Assembly (NCBI GenBank): GCA_025934485.1
Contig: JAICXX010000004.1
Coordinates: 34,434-98,433, forward strand
DNA: 64,000 bases
Direction: 5' to 3'
Source: Chitinophagaceae bacterium
Lineage (GTDB): Bacteria; Bacteroidota; Bacteroidia; Chitinophagales; Chitinophagaceae
The notes under the pieces were generated by a model. That model saw only the letters and a program-made list of their open reading frames with translations. It was not told where the DNA came from and searched no databases. Made by a program: the position numbers and the translations under genes. Shown in pieces: positions 1 to 8,559 of the stretch. Every line of letters starts with the position of its first letter. The stretch's first letter is position 1.

Positions 1-160
1 GCCGGATCATCAGCCTGAATTGCTGTTGTAAAATGCTTTTCTCCGGCTCCGGCCGTTCGCCCGCCTCCGTGTGATAAACGAATAGCCGGACCATATAAAA
101 AAGTCCGCTGAACCAGGTAACGATAAAAATAATGTGCAGCGCCTTGATGTAAGTATACAT
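1..160 (-). CDS. hemJ: Protoporphyrinogen oxidase HemJ, N-terminal part (cut by window start)
   Basis: Only the first 53 codons are in the window. The reading starts at an ATG at 160 and begins MYTYIKALHIIFIVTWFSGL, the typical start of HemJ (UPF0093), with a histidine in the first membrane helix (about H9). In the family this integral inner-membrane protein oxidises protoporphyrinogen IX to protoporphyrin IX, the step before ferrochelatase. It starts 9 bases after the hemH stop on the same strand, so hemH-hemJ is probably one transcript. It would be the only protoporphyrinogen oxidase seen here; no hemG or hemY is present. The remainder lies outside the window. Confidence 0.85.
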   Translation of the reverse strand, partial: MYTYIKALHIIFIVTWFSGLFYMVRLFVYHTEAGERPEPEKSILQQQFRLMIR

Positions 161-169
161 ACACTGATT

Positions 170-1225
170 TTAATCCAGGATCATGGTGGTGTCACCCGCA
201 GCATAATCTTTGACCCATCCGGCCATCGCCTGTATCCACAGCGGATCAACATTCAGGCAGGGGATCATCGTATAGGCCTCGCCACCCGCGCCGATAAACG
301 ACTCCTTCCCACGGATGGCAATCTCCTCCAATGTCTCGAGACAATCGCTTACGAAGGCCGGACAAAGAATGAGTAGTTTTTTTATCCCTTCCCCGGGCAT
401 CTCCTCCAACCGCACATCGGTGAACGGCTCCAGCCAGCCTTTACCCAATCTCGACTGAAACGAATTGCTATATTTTCCCTGCGGGATGCCGAGTAAACGC
501 ACCATCTCTTTTGTCGTCGTAAAACATTGATGCCGGTAACAGGTGGCATGTGCCTGCGAGGCCACATCACAACAATCTACGGAACACAGACAGTGATTGC
601 CTGTGGGATCGGTCTTTTTTATATGTCGTGCAGGCACGCCATGATAACTAAAAAGAATATGATCGTAGTCCGTTTGCAGATAGGGCCGGATCAGCTCGCT
701 CAGGGCATGCAGATAACGCGATTCGTTATAGAAGGGCTTGATGAATTTCAGGGCAAATTTGTACTTTTTCCGTTTGTGGATCTCCTGCGCATGTTCGACC
801 GCTGTTTCATACGATGCCATGGCATAATGGGGATAAAGTGGGATGGCCAACACTTCTTCCAGTTGCGGCATCCGTTTTAACAAACGCTCGTAAGCTTCTT
901 CCATCGACGGATGCCCATACCGCATCGCGATCTCCACCGGCTCCTCCACGAGTTGCTGTAAAGCCGCCTGCTGCTCCTGTGTCAGGACAATCAGCGGCGA
1001 TCCTTCTTTAGTCCAGATGGTCGAATAGGCTTCGGCCGATTTCGCGGCCCGGAATGGCACGATGAGCCCACCCACAAGGATCTGCCGGAACAGCCACGGG
1101 TAGTCGATGACCCGCTTGTCCATCAAAAATTCCATTAAATAGGTGCGAACATCCGGGGTGGAGGTGGAACCGGGCGAACCCAGGTTCATCAGGAGTATGG
1201 CGCGTTTGCCAGGTTGATTCATCAT
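170..1225 (-). CDS. hemH: Ferrochelatase with cysteine-rich insertion
   Basis: Inserts ferrous iron into protoporphyrin IX, the last step of heme synthesis. The protein has the N-terminal LLMNLGSP motif, the catalytic histidine in LFSYHGVP and the conserved glutamate after AFVSDCLETLEE. The open frame reaches a TTG at 1237, but the ATG at 1225 fits the family better. Numbered from that TTG, residues about 210-240 hold an insertion with cysteines at 216, 218, 222, 223, 233 and 238, absent from classical E. coli or B. subtilis enzymes; some bacterial ferrochelatases bind a [2Fe-2S] cluster through similar internal cysteines. It runs opposite to the hemA operon and leads into hemJ. Confidence 0.95.
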   Translation of the reverse strand: MMNQPGKRAILLMNLGSPGSTSTPDVRTYLMEFLMDKRVIDYPWLFRQILVGGLIVPFRAAKSAEAYSTIWTKEGSPLIVLTQEQQAALQQLVEEPVEIAMRYGHPSMEEAYERLLKRMPQLEEVLAIPLYPHYAMASYETAVEHAQEIHKRKKYKFALKFIKPFYNESRYLHALSELIRPYLQTDYDHILFSYHGVPARHIKKTDPTGNHCLCSVDCCDVASQAHATCYRHQCFTTTKEMVRLLGIPQGKYSNSFQSRLGKGWLEPFTDVRLEEMPGEGIKKLLILCPAFVSDCLETLEEIAIRGKESFIGAGGEAYTMIPCLNVDPLWIQAMAGWVKDYAAGDTTMILD

Positions 1226-1289
1226 GTCGAGTTGCAAAATTAGCGCCTTAGGGGACTCCTGGACGCTAAAAAATGTGTCCGTAGCAGAT

Positions 1290-1317
1290 TGTCATCTAAA
1301 ATGACAGTCTAATGACA
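1290..1317. promoter_or_regulatory. Inverted and direct repeats between hemH and hemA (possible operator)
   Basis: TGTCAT at 1290-1295 faces ATGACA at 1301-1306, and a second ATGACA follows at 1312-1317. The two direct copies are 11 bases apart, one helical turn, as is common for AraC-type sites. The spot is the divergent promoter region of hemH and hemA. Binding by the AraC protein at the other end of the locus is only an inference. Confidence 0.4.
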
Positions 1318-1348
1318 TTGAAAAATACATAATCGGAACCGCTGAAAG

Positions 1349-1356
1349 TACTTTTG
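1349..1356 (+). promoter_or_regulatory. Probable -7 box of the hemA operon
   Basis: TACTTTTG matches the Bacteroidota -7 consensus TAnnTTTG and lies 29 bases before the hemA ATG at 1386. No TTG at the usual distance upstream is evident. Confidence 0.5.
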
Positions 1357-1385
1357 CGTTTATAACTGAAAACGCGGAACCAAAG

Positions 1386-2630
1386 ATGGGCAATTCGACC
1401 TCTGATATCTCGGCCTTTTACATCGTAGGAATCAATTATAAAAAAACGGATGCGGCTATCCGCGGTCAATTCGCCATCAGCAACGAACAATACGAAAAGT
1501 TGCTTTCTCTCGCTCCCGCTCATCATCTCACCGAACTATTCATTCTCTCCACCTGCAACCGTACGGAGATCTACGGATTCGCCGACAATGCCCGCCAGCT
1601 TGCCGACCTGCTTTGCTCGGCGACCACCGGGAACCGCGGAGACTTCCTGGACATGGCCTATATAAAAAGAGGCGCCGAAGCGATCGAACACCTGTTCCTG
1701 GTAGCGGCCGGTATCGATTCGCAGATCCTGGGTGACTACGAGATCGTGGGTCAGATCAAGCAGGCCGTGAAATTTGCCCGCGAACACGATTTTGTCGGTC
1801 CTTTCCTGGAACGGCTGGTCAACAGCGTACTCCAGAGTTCGAAGGCAGTCAAAAACCAAACCGAGCTCAGCGGTGGAACCGTATCGGTATCGTTTGCCGC
1901 CATCCACTATATCCGCGAGCGATACACCGATCTCGCGGGTAAAAAGATGCTGCTCATCGGCATCGGGAAGATCGGTCGCAATACCTGCAGGAATATGGTG
2001 GATTATCTGGACACCCGGAATATCACCCTCATGAACCGCACGGAACAAAGGGCTGCAGAACTCGCCGCCGAGACCGGCGTAGGTCATGCTCCGCTGGAGC
2101 GGCTTGCGGAATATGCCGGCGAAGCGGACATCATCCTCGTCGCTACCAATTCCGAACACCCCACCCTGCTGCGCAAACATCTGGAAGGGTCCGGAGCCAA
2201 ACTGGTGATCGACCTTTCGATCCCGTGCAATGTGGAAGAATCCGTAGCCGCACTTCCCGGCGTCACCCTGATCAACGTCGATGAACTGTCGAAGATCAAG
2301 GATGAAACGCTGCAAAAACGGGAGGCGGAAGTACCCAAGGCCAAGGCCATCATCGCTGAACATATCGCCGAGCTGATGGAGTGGCATGCGATGCGCAAAC
2401 ACGTCCCCGTGCTGAAGGCGGTAAAGATCAAATTGAAAGAATTGCACGCCAGCGGGCTGCTCGTCCGGCTCACCGGTGAAGCCCTTCCTCCTAAGGACGA
2501 AGCGGATGAACAGATCCAGCGCGTCATCAACGGCATGGCCAGCCGGATGCGAGAGCGGAACCAGGGCGGCTGCCACTATATACAGGCGATAAACGAATAT
2601 ATCGGTACAGACGCCAATGTGGCCAATTAA
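1386..2630 (+). CDS. hemA: Glutamyl-tRNA reductase
   Basis: Reduces glutamyl-tRNA to glutamate-1-semialdehyde with NADPH, the first committed step of C5-pathway tetrapyrrole synthesis. The catalytic cysteine is C57 in the STCNRTE motif. A Rossmann motif (IGIGKIGRN) at about 191-199 marks the NADPH domain, and the C-terminal dimerisation helix follows. At 414 residues it has the normal length. It heads the operon hemA-C-D-E-F-B-L; hemL, whose product takes over its unstable intermediate, is the last gene. Confidence 0.97.
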   Translation: MGNSTSDISAFYIVGINYKKTDAAIRGQFAISNEQYEKLLSLAPAHHLTELFILSTCNRTEIYGFADNARQLADLLCSATTGNRGDFLDMAYIKRGAEAIEHLFLVAAGIDSQILGDYEIVGQIKQAVKFAREHDFVGPFLERLVNSVLQSSKAVKNQTELSGGTVSVSFAAIHYIRERYTDLAGKKMLLIGIGKIGRNTCRNMVDYLDTRNITLMNRTEQRAAELAAETGVGHAPLERLAEYAGEADIILVATNSEHPTLLRKHLEGSGAKLVIDLSIPCNVEESVAALPGVTLINVDELSKIKDETLQKREAEVPKAKAIIAEHIAELMEWHAMRKHVPVLKAVKIKLKELHASGLLVRLTGEALPPKDEADEQIQRVINGMASRMRERNQGGCHYIQAINEYIGTDANVAN

Positions 2631-2640
2631 GGGGGCAAAA

Positions 2641-3570
2641 ATGGACACATCACCAATAAGGATAGGGACGCGTGAAAGCAATTTAGCCATCTGGCAGGCC
2701 ACACAGGTAAAAGAGCTGCTGGAGCGGGAAGGCATTGCCGCCGTGCTGGTGCCTATTAAAAGTGAAGGTGACATCGACCTCAAAACGCCCCTGTACGACA
2801 TGGGCGTGCAAGGCGTTTTTACCCGCAGCCTGGATATTGCCTTACTGAACTACAAGATCGATATAGCGGTGCATTCGATGAAGGATGTGCCTACACAGTT
2901 ACCCGAAGGCCTCGGTCAGGCCGCCGTGTTGAAACGCGGTCCGGTAAACGATCTGCTGGTCTACAAGAACGATACGGAATTCCTCGCACATCGCGATTCC
3001 ATTGCCCGGGTCGCCACAAGCAGCATCCGGCGTATCGCGCAATGGTTGAACAAATATCCAAAGCATGAGATGCAAAACCTTCGCGGTAATGTCAATACAA
3101 GGCTTCGGAAGTTAGCAGAGGAACCATGGGATGCGGCCATATTCGCGCAAGCCGGTGTGGAACGCATTCACTTACGGCCGGAAAAAAGTATTGTGTTGGA
3201 CTGGATGCTACCGGCCCCTGCACAAGGCGCCATCATGGTCGTAGCCCGCAATGAAGATATCCGGACGCTGGAATCCTGCAAACCTTTGAACGATCCCGAT
3301 ACGGCCCTTTGTACAAAGATCGAACGGGATTTTCTGCGAACCTTGCTCGGCGGCTGTTCCACGCCGATAAGCGCACTGGCCGAGGTCGAAGACGGCGATC
3401 TCTATTTCCGCGGTCAGCTGCTTTCGCTCGACGGCCGGCAAAAAGTGGAGATAGAAAAGATCCTGCCGCTCGAAAGGGCCGATGGCCTGGGCAGATCAGC
3501 CGCGGAAGAGGTTCTCGGGAATGGCGGACAGGCTATTGCTGACAGCATCCGTAAACATTCCAAGGTTTAA
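2641..3570 (+). CDS. hemC: Hydroxymethylbilane synthase (porphobilinogen deaminase)
   Basis: Joins four porphobilinogen molecules into hydroxymethylbilane. The protein shows the start RIGTRESNLAIWQ, the HSMKD motif (78-82), the arginine pair in SSIRR, and the cofactor-bearing cysteine C239 in LLGGCSTPIS. The frame is open from an ATG at 2617 inside hemA, but the ATG at 2641, preceded by a purine-rich AAGGGGG, gives the family's normal N-terminus and a 309-residue protein. It starts 10 bases after the hemA stop. Confidence 0.96.
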   Translation: MDTSPIRIGTRESNLAIWQATQVKELLEREGIAAVLVPIKSEGDIDLKTPLYDMGVQGVFTRSLDIALLNYKIDIAVHSMKDVPTQLPEGLGQAAVLKRGPVNDLLVYKNDTEFLAHRDSIARVATSSIRRIAQWLNKYPKHEMQNLRGNVNTRLRKLAEEPWDAAIFAQAGVERIHLRPEKSIVLDWMLPAPAQGAIMVVARNEDIRTLESCKPLNDPDTALCTKIERDFLRTLLGGCSTPISALAEVEDGDLYFRGQLLSLDGRQKVEIEKILPLERADGLGRSAAEEVLGNGGQAIADSIRKHSKV

Positions 3571-3572
3571 AG

Positions 3573-4304
3573 ATGTCTTCGGCTTCAACTGCATATGTAC
3601 TGTCCACCCGGGCTCTATCGGCAGCCCTTATTGCAGAGGCTGCGAGCAGAGGGATCGTCATCGATGTCGTGCCCTTTATCGCTACGGAAAAACGCGAGGA
3701 TGAGACACTGACCAACCGGCTTGCAGACCTCGCCCGCGGGCCATTGACGGCCATCTTCACGAGCACAAATGCGGTGACGGCGGTCTTCGCGGATACGAAT
3801 GCCGCGATGGCCAAAGAAGCCGCGGCAAACTGGAAGATTTTTTGTCTCAACGGGGCCACCCGCCGGGCAGCGGCGGAGCGGTTTGGGGAGAACGCGATCG
3901 CGGGCGCGGCCGATTCCGCAAAGGAGTTGGCGGAAACGATCATCGGCCACGAGACATCAGACACATGCTGGTTCTTTTGCGGCGACAAACGCAGGGAAGA
4001 ATTACCGGAAAAGCTCAAAACGGCTGGTTGGAAGGTACACGAGATCGTAGTTTATCGAACCATCCTGACCCCGCACCGGATCGACAAGCCCTATGACGCC
4101 GTGATCTTTTTTAGTCCGAGTGCCGTGGAAAGTTTTTTTTCCAGGAACACGCCAGGACCGCGGATCAGGCTCTTTGCGATCGGCAGGACAACGGCCGCAG
4201 CGATCCGCGCCAAATGCCCAAACCCGGTAGTGATAAGTGAACAGCCGGATGAACAGATACTTATTCGACAAATTATAGCCACTCATGACTCAGGTAAAAA
4301 ATGA
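3573..4304 (+). CDS. hemD: Uroporphyrinogen-III synthase
   Basis: Closes and inverts ring D of hydroxymethylbilane to give uroporphyrinogen III. Sequence identity in this family is low, so the call rests on the 243-residue length, the two-lobed HemD pattern (AIFTSTNAV near residue 70 and VIFFSPSAVESFF near 180) and the place between hemC and hemE. Only 2 bases separate it from hemC, and its end overlaps the hemE start by 20 bases, which suggests coupled translation. Confidence 0.9.
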   Translation: MSSASTAYVLSTRALSAALIAEAASRGIVIDVVPFIATEKREDETLTNRLADLARGPLTAIFTSTNAVTAVFADTNAAMAKEAAANWKIFCLNGATRRAAAERFGENAIAGAADSAKELAETIIGHETSDTCWFFCGDKRREELPEKLKTAGWKVHEIVVYRTILTPHRIDKPYDAVIFFSPSAVESFFSRNTPGPRIRLFAIGRTTAAAIRAKCPNPVVISEQPDEQILIRQIIATHDSGKK

Positions 4305-5325
4305 TCTTTTGTTACGGACCCTACGGGGCGAAAGAACGGAACGGACGCCGGTATGGATGATGCGGCAGGCCGGCAGGTATCTGCCCGATTATCTCAAGCT
4401 CAAAGAAAAATATTCTTTTTTCGAACGCTGTCAGAACCCTGACCTTGCTTCGGAGATCACCATCCAACCGGTGGAACAGGTAGGCGTGGACGCGGCGATC
4501 ATCTTCTCCGACATCCTCGTGGTGCCGCAGGCGATGGGCATGGAAGTACAAATGATAGAAAACAAAGGCCCCCTGTTGCCTGATCCCATCAAACAATTCT
4601 CCGATCTGGATAAACTTGTCGTACCGGATGTACACGAGAGCCTGGGGTACGTATTCGATGCGTTAAAGCTCACCAAACAACGCCTGGAAGGACGGGTGCC
4701 GCTCATCGGCTTTGCAGGGGCTCCCTGGACATTGTTATGTTATATGGTTCAGGGCAAGGGCTCCAAAACATTCGACGAGGCAAAAGCTTTTTGCTACACA
4801 CAACCAGAAACAGCGCACCGCCTTTTACAGCAGATCACAGATACCACTATCGCCTATCTGCAGGGGCAGGCTGCGGCAGGCGCCGATGTAGTCCAGATCT
4901 TCGATAGCTGGGGCGGACTACTGGGTCCCGAAGATTTCGAGAACCTCAGTATGCGCTATATCCGGCAGATCGTGGCGGCGATGAAGAACAAGGCGCTTAC
5001 CATCATCTTTGCCAAAGGCGCCTGGCATTCGCTGGACAGCATGGCCGCTACCGGCGCCCATGGGCTTGGCATCGACTGGTGTATCCGGCCCGGAATGGCC
5101 CGCCAGCTGGCGGGGCCACAATGTGCCCTCCAGGGGAATTTCGATCCGGCGAAGCTGTTGTCGCCCATACCCGTGATCCGTAAAGAAGTAAAGTCCATGC
5201 TCGATGCCTTCAGCGGTTATCCGCATATCGCCAATCTGGGCCACGGCATCCTGCCCAATGTGCCGGTCGATCATGCCAGGGCCTTTGTGGAAACGGTAAA
5301 AAACTATCAGTATGAGCCAGCCTGA
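4285..5325 (+). CDS. hemE: Uroporphyrinogen decarboxylase
   Basis: Removes four carboxyl groups from uroporphyrinogen III to give coproporphyrinogen III in the cytoplasm. The signature PVWMMRQAGRYLPDY is near residue 22, followed by IFSDILVVPQAMG and GFAGAPWTLLCYM, all typical of HemE. At 346 residues it is full length. It overlaps hemD by 20 bases and hemF by 14 bases, in different frames. Confidence 0.97.
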   Translation: MTQVKNDLLLRTLRGERTERTPVWMMRQAGRYLPDYLKLKEKYSFFERCQNPDLASEITIQPVEQVGVDAAIIFSDILVVPQAMGMEVQMIENKGPLLPDPIKQFSDLDKLVVPDVHESLGYVFDALKLTKQRLEGRVPLIGFAGAPWTLLCYMVQGKGSKTFDEAKAFCYTQPETAHRLLQQITDTTIAYLQGQAAAGADVVQIFDSWGGLLGPEDFENLSMRYIRQIVAAMKNKALTIIFAKGAWHSLDSMAATGAHGLGIDWCIRPGMARQLAGPQCALQGNFDPAKLLSPIPVIRKEVKSMLDAFSGYPHIANLGHGILPNVPVDHARAFVETVKNYQYEPA

Positions 5326-6262
5326 GCCGCTCTATAAAACGGAGACCCACGCCTTTCGTGGCCAGTGGATCGGGTTCATCCTCGACCTGCAGGAACGTAT
5401 CTGCACGGCGCTCGGGGACCTGGATGGCAAGGCCGCTTTTATCACGGATGAATGGGAGCGTGAACAGGGCGGTGGCGGCAGAACAAGAGTCATCTCGAAT
5501 GGCCGCGTCTTCGAAAAGGGAGGTGTCAACACCAGCGTCGTATGGGGAAGGGTCACCGACACCATGCGGGCACAGCTGAAGATCGAAGGCGACAAATGGT
5601 TTGCCTGCGGGCTTTCCCTCGTGATCCATCCGCTGAATCCTTATGTTCCCACGACGCATGCCAACTGGCGGTATTTCGAGCTCTACGATGAAGCGGGAAA
5701 CGTATGTGACCGCTGGTTTGGCGGCGGCTCGGATCTGACACCCTACTATCTTTTTGAAGAGGACGCGCGGCATTTTCATCAAAGCTTTAAAACGGCCATG
5801 GATCCTTTTGGCGCCGACTATTACCCGCGGTTCAAAAAATGGTGCGACGAATATTTCGTGAACAAACATCGCGGGGGTGAGATGCGCGGTATCGGCGGCG
5901 TATTTTACGACCATCTGCGACCTGCTGACAACGCCGATGCCGAAAAGCTTTTTGCCTTTCAGCAGGCGAACGGAAACGCCTTCCTTCCGGCCTATGTGCC
6001 CGTCGTAGAACGCCGCATGAACACGCCCTATGGCGAAAAAGAGCAGGAATGGCAGGAGATCCGCCGGGGCCGTTATGTGGAATTCAACCTGATACACGAC
6101 CGGGGTACGCTATTTGGCCTAAAAACCAATGGCCGCACCGAATCCATCCTGATGAGCCTGCCGCCGAGGGCACGCTGGGGCTATAACTATCAACCCGCTG
6201 ACGGAAGTCCGGAAGCGGAATTGCTGGATGCCTGCAAGCGTCCGAGAAACTGGATCGAATAA
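5312..6262 (+). CDS. hemF: Oxygen-dependent coproporphyrinogen III oxidase
   Basis: Converts coproporphyrinogen III to protoporphyrinogen IX using molecular oxygen. Conserved histidines H106 and H116 lie in VIHPLNPYVPTTHANWRYF, followed by WFGGGSDLTPYY with an invariant aspartate (D131). The 316-residue length fits HemF and not the radical-SAM enzyme HemN, which is not seen in this window. Using HemF here indicates heme synthesis under aerobic conditions. Confidence 0.97.
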   Translation: MSQPEPLYKTETHAFRGQWIGFILDLQERICTALGDLDGKAAFITDEWEREQGGGGRTRVISNGRVFEKGGVNTSVVWGRVTDTMRAQLKIEGDKWFACGLSLVIHPLNPYVPTTHANWRYFELYDEAGNVCDRWFGGGSDLTPYYLFEEDARHFHQSFKTAMDPFGADYYPRFKKWCDEYFVNKHRGGEMRGIGGVFYDHLRPADNADAEKLFAFQQANGNAFLPAYVPVVERRMNTPYGEKEQEWQEIRRGRYVEFNLIHDRGTLFGLKTNGRTESILMSLPPRARWGYNYQPADGSPEAELLDACKRPRNWIE

Positions 6263-6272
6263 AACTTTTTAT

Positions 6273-7250
6273 ATGTACCTGCAAAGACGAAATCGCATCT
6301 TACGCCAGACACCCGCTATCCGGGCGATGGTGGCCGAAACGATACTTACACCCAATGATTTTATCGTCCCACTTTTTATCGACGAAGGACAAGGCGTGGA
6401 AACGGAGATCGCTTCCATGCCCGGCTATTTTCGCCGCAGCCTCGACGGCACGGTCCGCGAGGTCCGTGAGCTCTGGAGCCTGGGCATCAAATGCATCCTG
6501 CTTTTCGTGAAAAGCAAAGACGAATTCAAAGACAATACGGGCAAAGAGGCGTGGAACCCGGATGGCCTCATGCAACGGAGTATCCGGGCCATCAAGGATG
6601 CCGTTCCGGAGATGTTGGTGATGACGGATGTAGCCCTCGACCCCTACTCGTCCTATGGCCATGACGGTATCGTGGAGAACGGCGAGATCGTCAATGATCC
6701 CACCGTCGAAGCCCTGATCAGGATGAGTTTGAGCCATGCCGCTGCGGGGGCCGATTGGGTCGCACCCAGCGATATGATGGATGGTCGCATCGGCGCAATC
6801 CGGAAGGCGCTCGAAGAGAACAATTACACCCGCACCGGCATCATGGCCTATAGCGCCAAATATGCTTCCTGTTTTTACGGTCCGTTTCGCGACGCACTGG
6901 ATTCGGCCCCTGGTTTCGGCGATAAAAAGACCTACCAAATGGACCCGGCCAATCGCCTCGAAGCCGTGAAAGAGGCGGTGATGGACGTGGAAGAAGGCGC
7001 GGACATCGTGATGGTGAAACCTGCCCTCCCCTATCTCGATATCATCCGGGAGGTAAAGAACGCGGTACATGTGCCCGTGAGCGCGTATAATATCAGCGGT
7101 GAATATGCGCTGATCAAGGCTGCCGCGAAGATGGGCTGGATCAACGAAGAAAAGGCGATCCTCGAGACCCTGACCTCCATCAAACGTGCGGGTGCAGATC
7201 TCATCGCCACTTATTTTGCAAAAGATGCAGTGAAACTATTGAACAAATAA
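6273..7250 (+). CDS. hemB: Delta-aminolevulinic acid dehydratase (porphobilinogen synthase)
   Basis: Condenses two 5-aminolevulinate molecules to porphobilinogen. Schiff-base lysines are K196 (MAYSAKYASCFYGPFRDA) and K249 (DIVMVKPALPYLD). The metal segment reads VALDPYSSYGHDG, the aspartate type without the zinc-binding cysteines, so a magnesium-dependent enzyme is likely. The open frame extends upstream to 6228 inside hemF, but the ATG at 6273, 10 bases after the hemF stop, matches the family start and gives 325 residues. Confidence 0.97.
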   Translation: MYLQRRNRILRQTPAIRAMVAETILTPNDFIVPLFIDEGQGVETEIASMPGYFRRSLDGTVREVRELWSLGIKCILLFVKSKDEFKDNTGKEAWNPDGLMQRSIRAIKDAVPEMLVMTDVALDPYSSYGHDGIVENGEIVNDPTVEALIRMSLSHAAAGADWVAPSDMMDGRIGAIRKALEENNYTRTGIMAYSAKYASCFYGPFRDALDSAPGFGDKKTYQMDPANRLEAVKEAVMDVEEGADIVMVKPALPYLDIIREVKNAVHVPVSAYNISGEYALIKAAAKMGWINEEKAILETLTSIKRAGADLIATYFAKDAVKLLNK

Positions 7251-7266
7251 ATTTTTCCCCTTCGCC

Positions 7267-8559
7267 ATGAACACCAGCAAAAGCCAGGAGCTCTTTGAAC
7301 GTGCACAGTCAAGCATCCCCGGTGGGGTGAACTCCCCCGTGCGCGCCTTCCGCAGCGTAGGCGGGACACCGATCTTTATCAAAAAGGCCAAAGGCGCCTA
7401 TCTCTACGACGTCGATGGGAACCGTTATATCGATTATATCGCGTCCTGGGGACCCATGATCCTGGGACATGCCTGGGAGCCCGTGGTAAAGGCCATACAG
7501 GAATATGCGGTCTGGTCGACCTCTTATGGTGCGCCCACGGAGCTCGAGATCGAAATGGCGGAGCTGATCCGTGCCATGACTCCCGGGGTCGATATGGTCC
7601 GCATGGTCAGCAGCGGCACCGAAGCCTGTATGAGCGCCATCCGGCTGGCCCGGGGCTTTACAGGGCGGAATAAGATCATCAAGTTCGAAGGACATTATCA
7701 CGGTCATGCCGATCCATTCCTGGTGAAAGCCGGCAGCGGCGTGGCAACCTTCAATATCCAGACCGTACCCGGAGTAACGCCCGGCGTGTCGCAGGACACG
7801 CTTACCGCGGCCTATAATGATCTTCCCGGCGTTCAGCAGCTGTTGACGGCCTATCCCGGCGCTATCGCTGCTATCATCGTCGAGCCCGTGGCGGGCAATA
7901 TGGGCTGTATCCTCCCCGAACCGGGTTTCCTGGAGGGATTGCGGGCGCTCTGTGACCGCGAAGGCATCGTATTCATCCTCGATGAGGTGATGACGGGCTT
8001 CCGGCTCGCTCCCGGCGGCGCGCAGCAACGGCTGGGTGTCAACGCCGACCTTGTCACCTATGGAAAGGTCATCGGCGGTGGAATGCCGGTGGGCGCTTTT
8101 GGCGGAAAAAAGGCCATCATGCAGCATATCGCTCCCCTCGGCAATGTCTACCAGGCGGGCACCCTGAGCGGCAACCCCATCGCGATGATCGCGGGCTATA
8201 CTACACTCAAATTCTTACAGGATAATCCATCGGTCTATAAGGAGCTGGAGGACAAGACAAGTTATCTGCGGGACGGACTCGACCGCGTATTCAAGGCCTG
8301 GGGACAGCCGTACGTGATCAACTCTTTGGGATCGATGATCTCGGTGCATTTCAGCGATCATCCCGTGCGAGATTTCAGCTCGGCTTCGGGCGCCAGCAAT
8401 GGGTTGTTCAAGCTTTTCTTTCACTCGATGCTACGGCGCGGGATCTACCTGCCGCCCAGCGCCTTTGAAAGCTGGTTTCTGAATAATGCGCTCACAATTG
8501 CCGATCTCGATGCGACGATCAAGGCTGCGGAGGAAAGTCTCGAAGAGTTGGAGGCTTAG
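7267..8559 (+). CDS. hemL: Glutamate-1-semialdehyde 2,1-aminomutase
   Basis: PLP enzyme that turns glutamate-1-semialdehyde into 5-aminolevulinate. The PLP lysine is K267 in TYGKVIGGGMPVGAFGG, and the aspartate contacting the pyridine nitrogen is in ILDEVMTGFR (about 237-246). The N-terminus has the typical IPGGVNSPVRAF. At 430 residues it is full length. It is the last gene of the heme operon, 16 bases after hemB, and its stop overlaps that of the convergent AraC gene by 4 bases. Confidence 0.97.
   Translation: MNTSKSQELFERAQSSIPGGVNSPVRAFRSVGGTPIFIKKAKGAYLYDVDGNRYIDYIASWGPMILGHAWEPVVKAIQEYAVWSTSYGAPTELEIEMAELIRAMTPGVDMVRMVSSGTEACMSAIRLARGFTGRNKIIKFEGHYHGHADPFLVKAGSGVATFNIQTVPGVTPGVSQDTLTAAYNDLPGVQQLLTAYPGAIAAIIVEPVAGNMGCILPEPGFLEGLRALCDREGIVFILDEVMTGFRLAPGGAQQRLGVNADLVTYGKVIGGGMPVGAFGGKKAIMQHIAPLGNVYQAGTLSGNPIAMIAGYTTLKFLQDNPSVYKELEDKTSYLRDGLDRVFKAWGQPYVINSLGSMISVHFSDHPVRDFSSASGASNGLFKLFFHSMLRRGIYLPPSAFESWFLNNALTIADLDATIKAAEESLEELEA

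Noticed and set aside
1536..2801. Long open frame on the minus strand opposite hemA (421 codons)
   Set aside because: It mirrors a well-supported gene in a GC-rich region and shows no family features; similar shadows lie opposite other genes.
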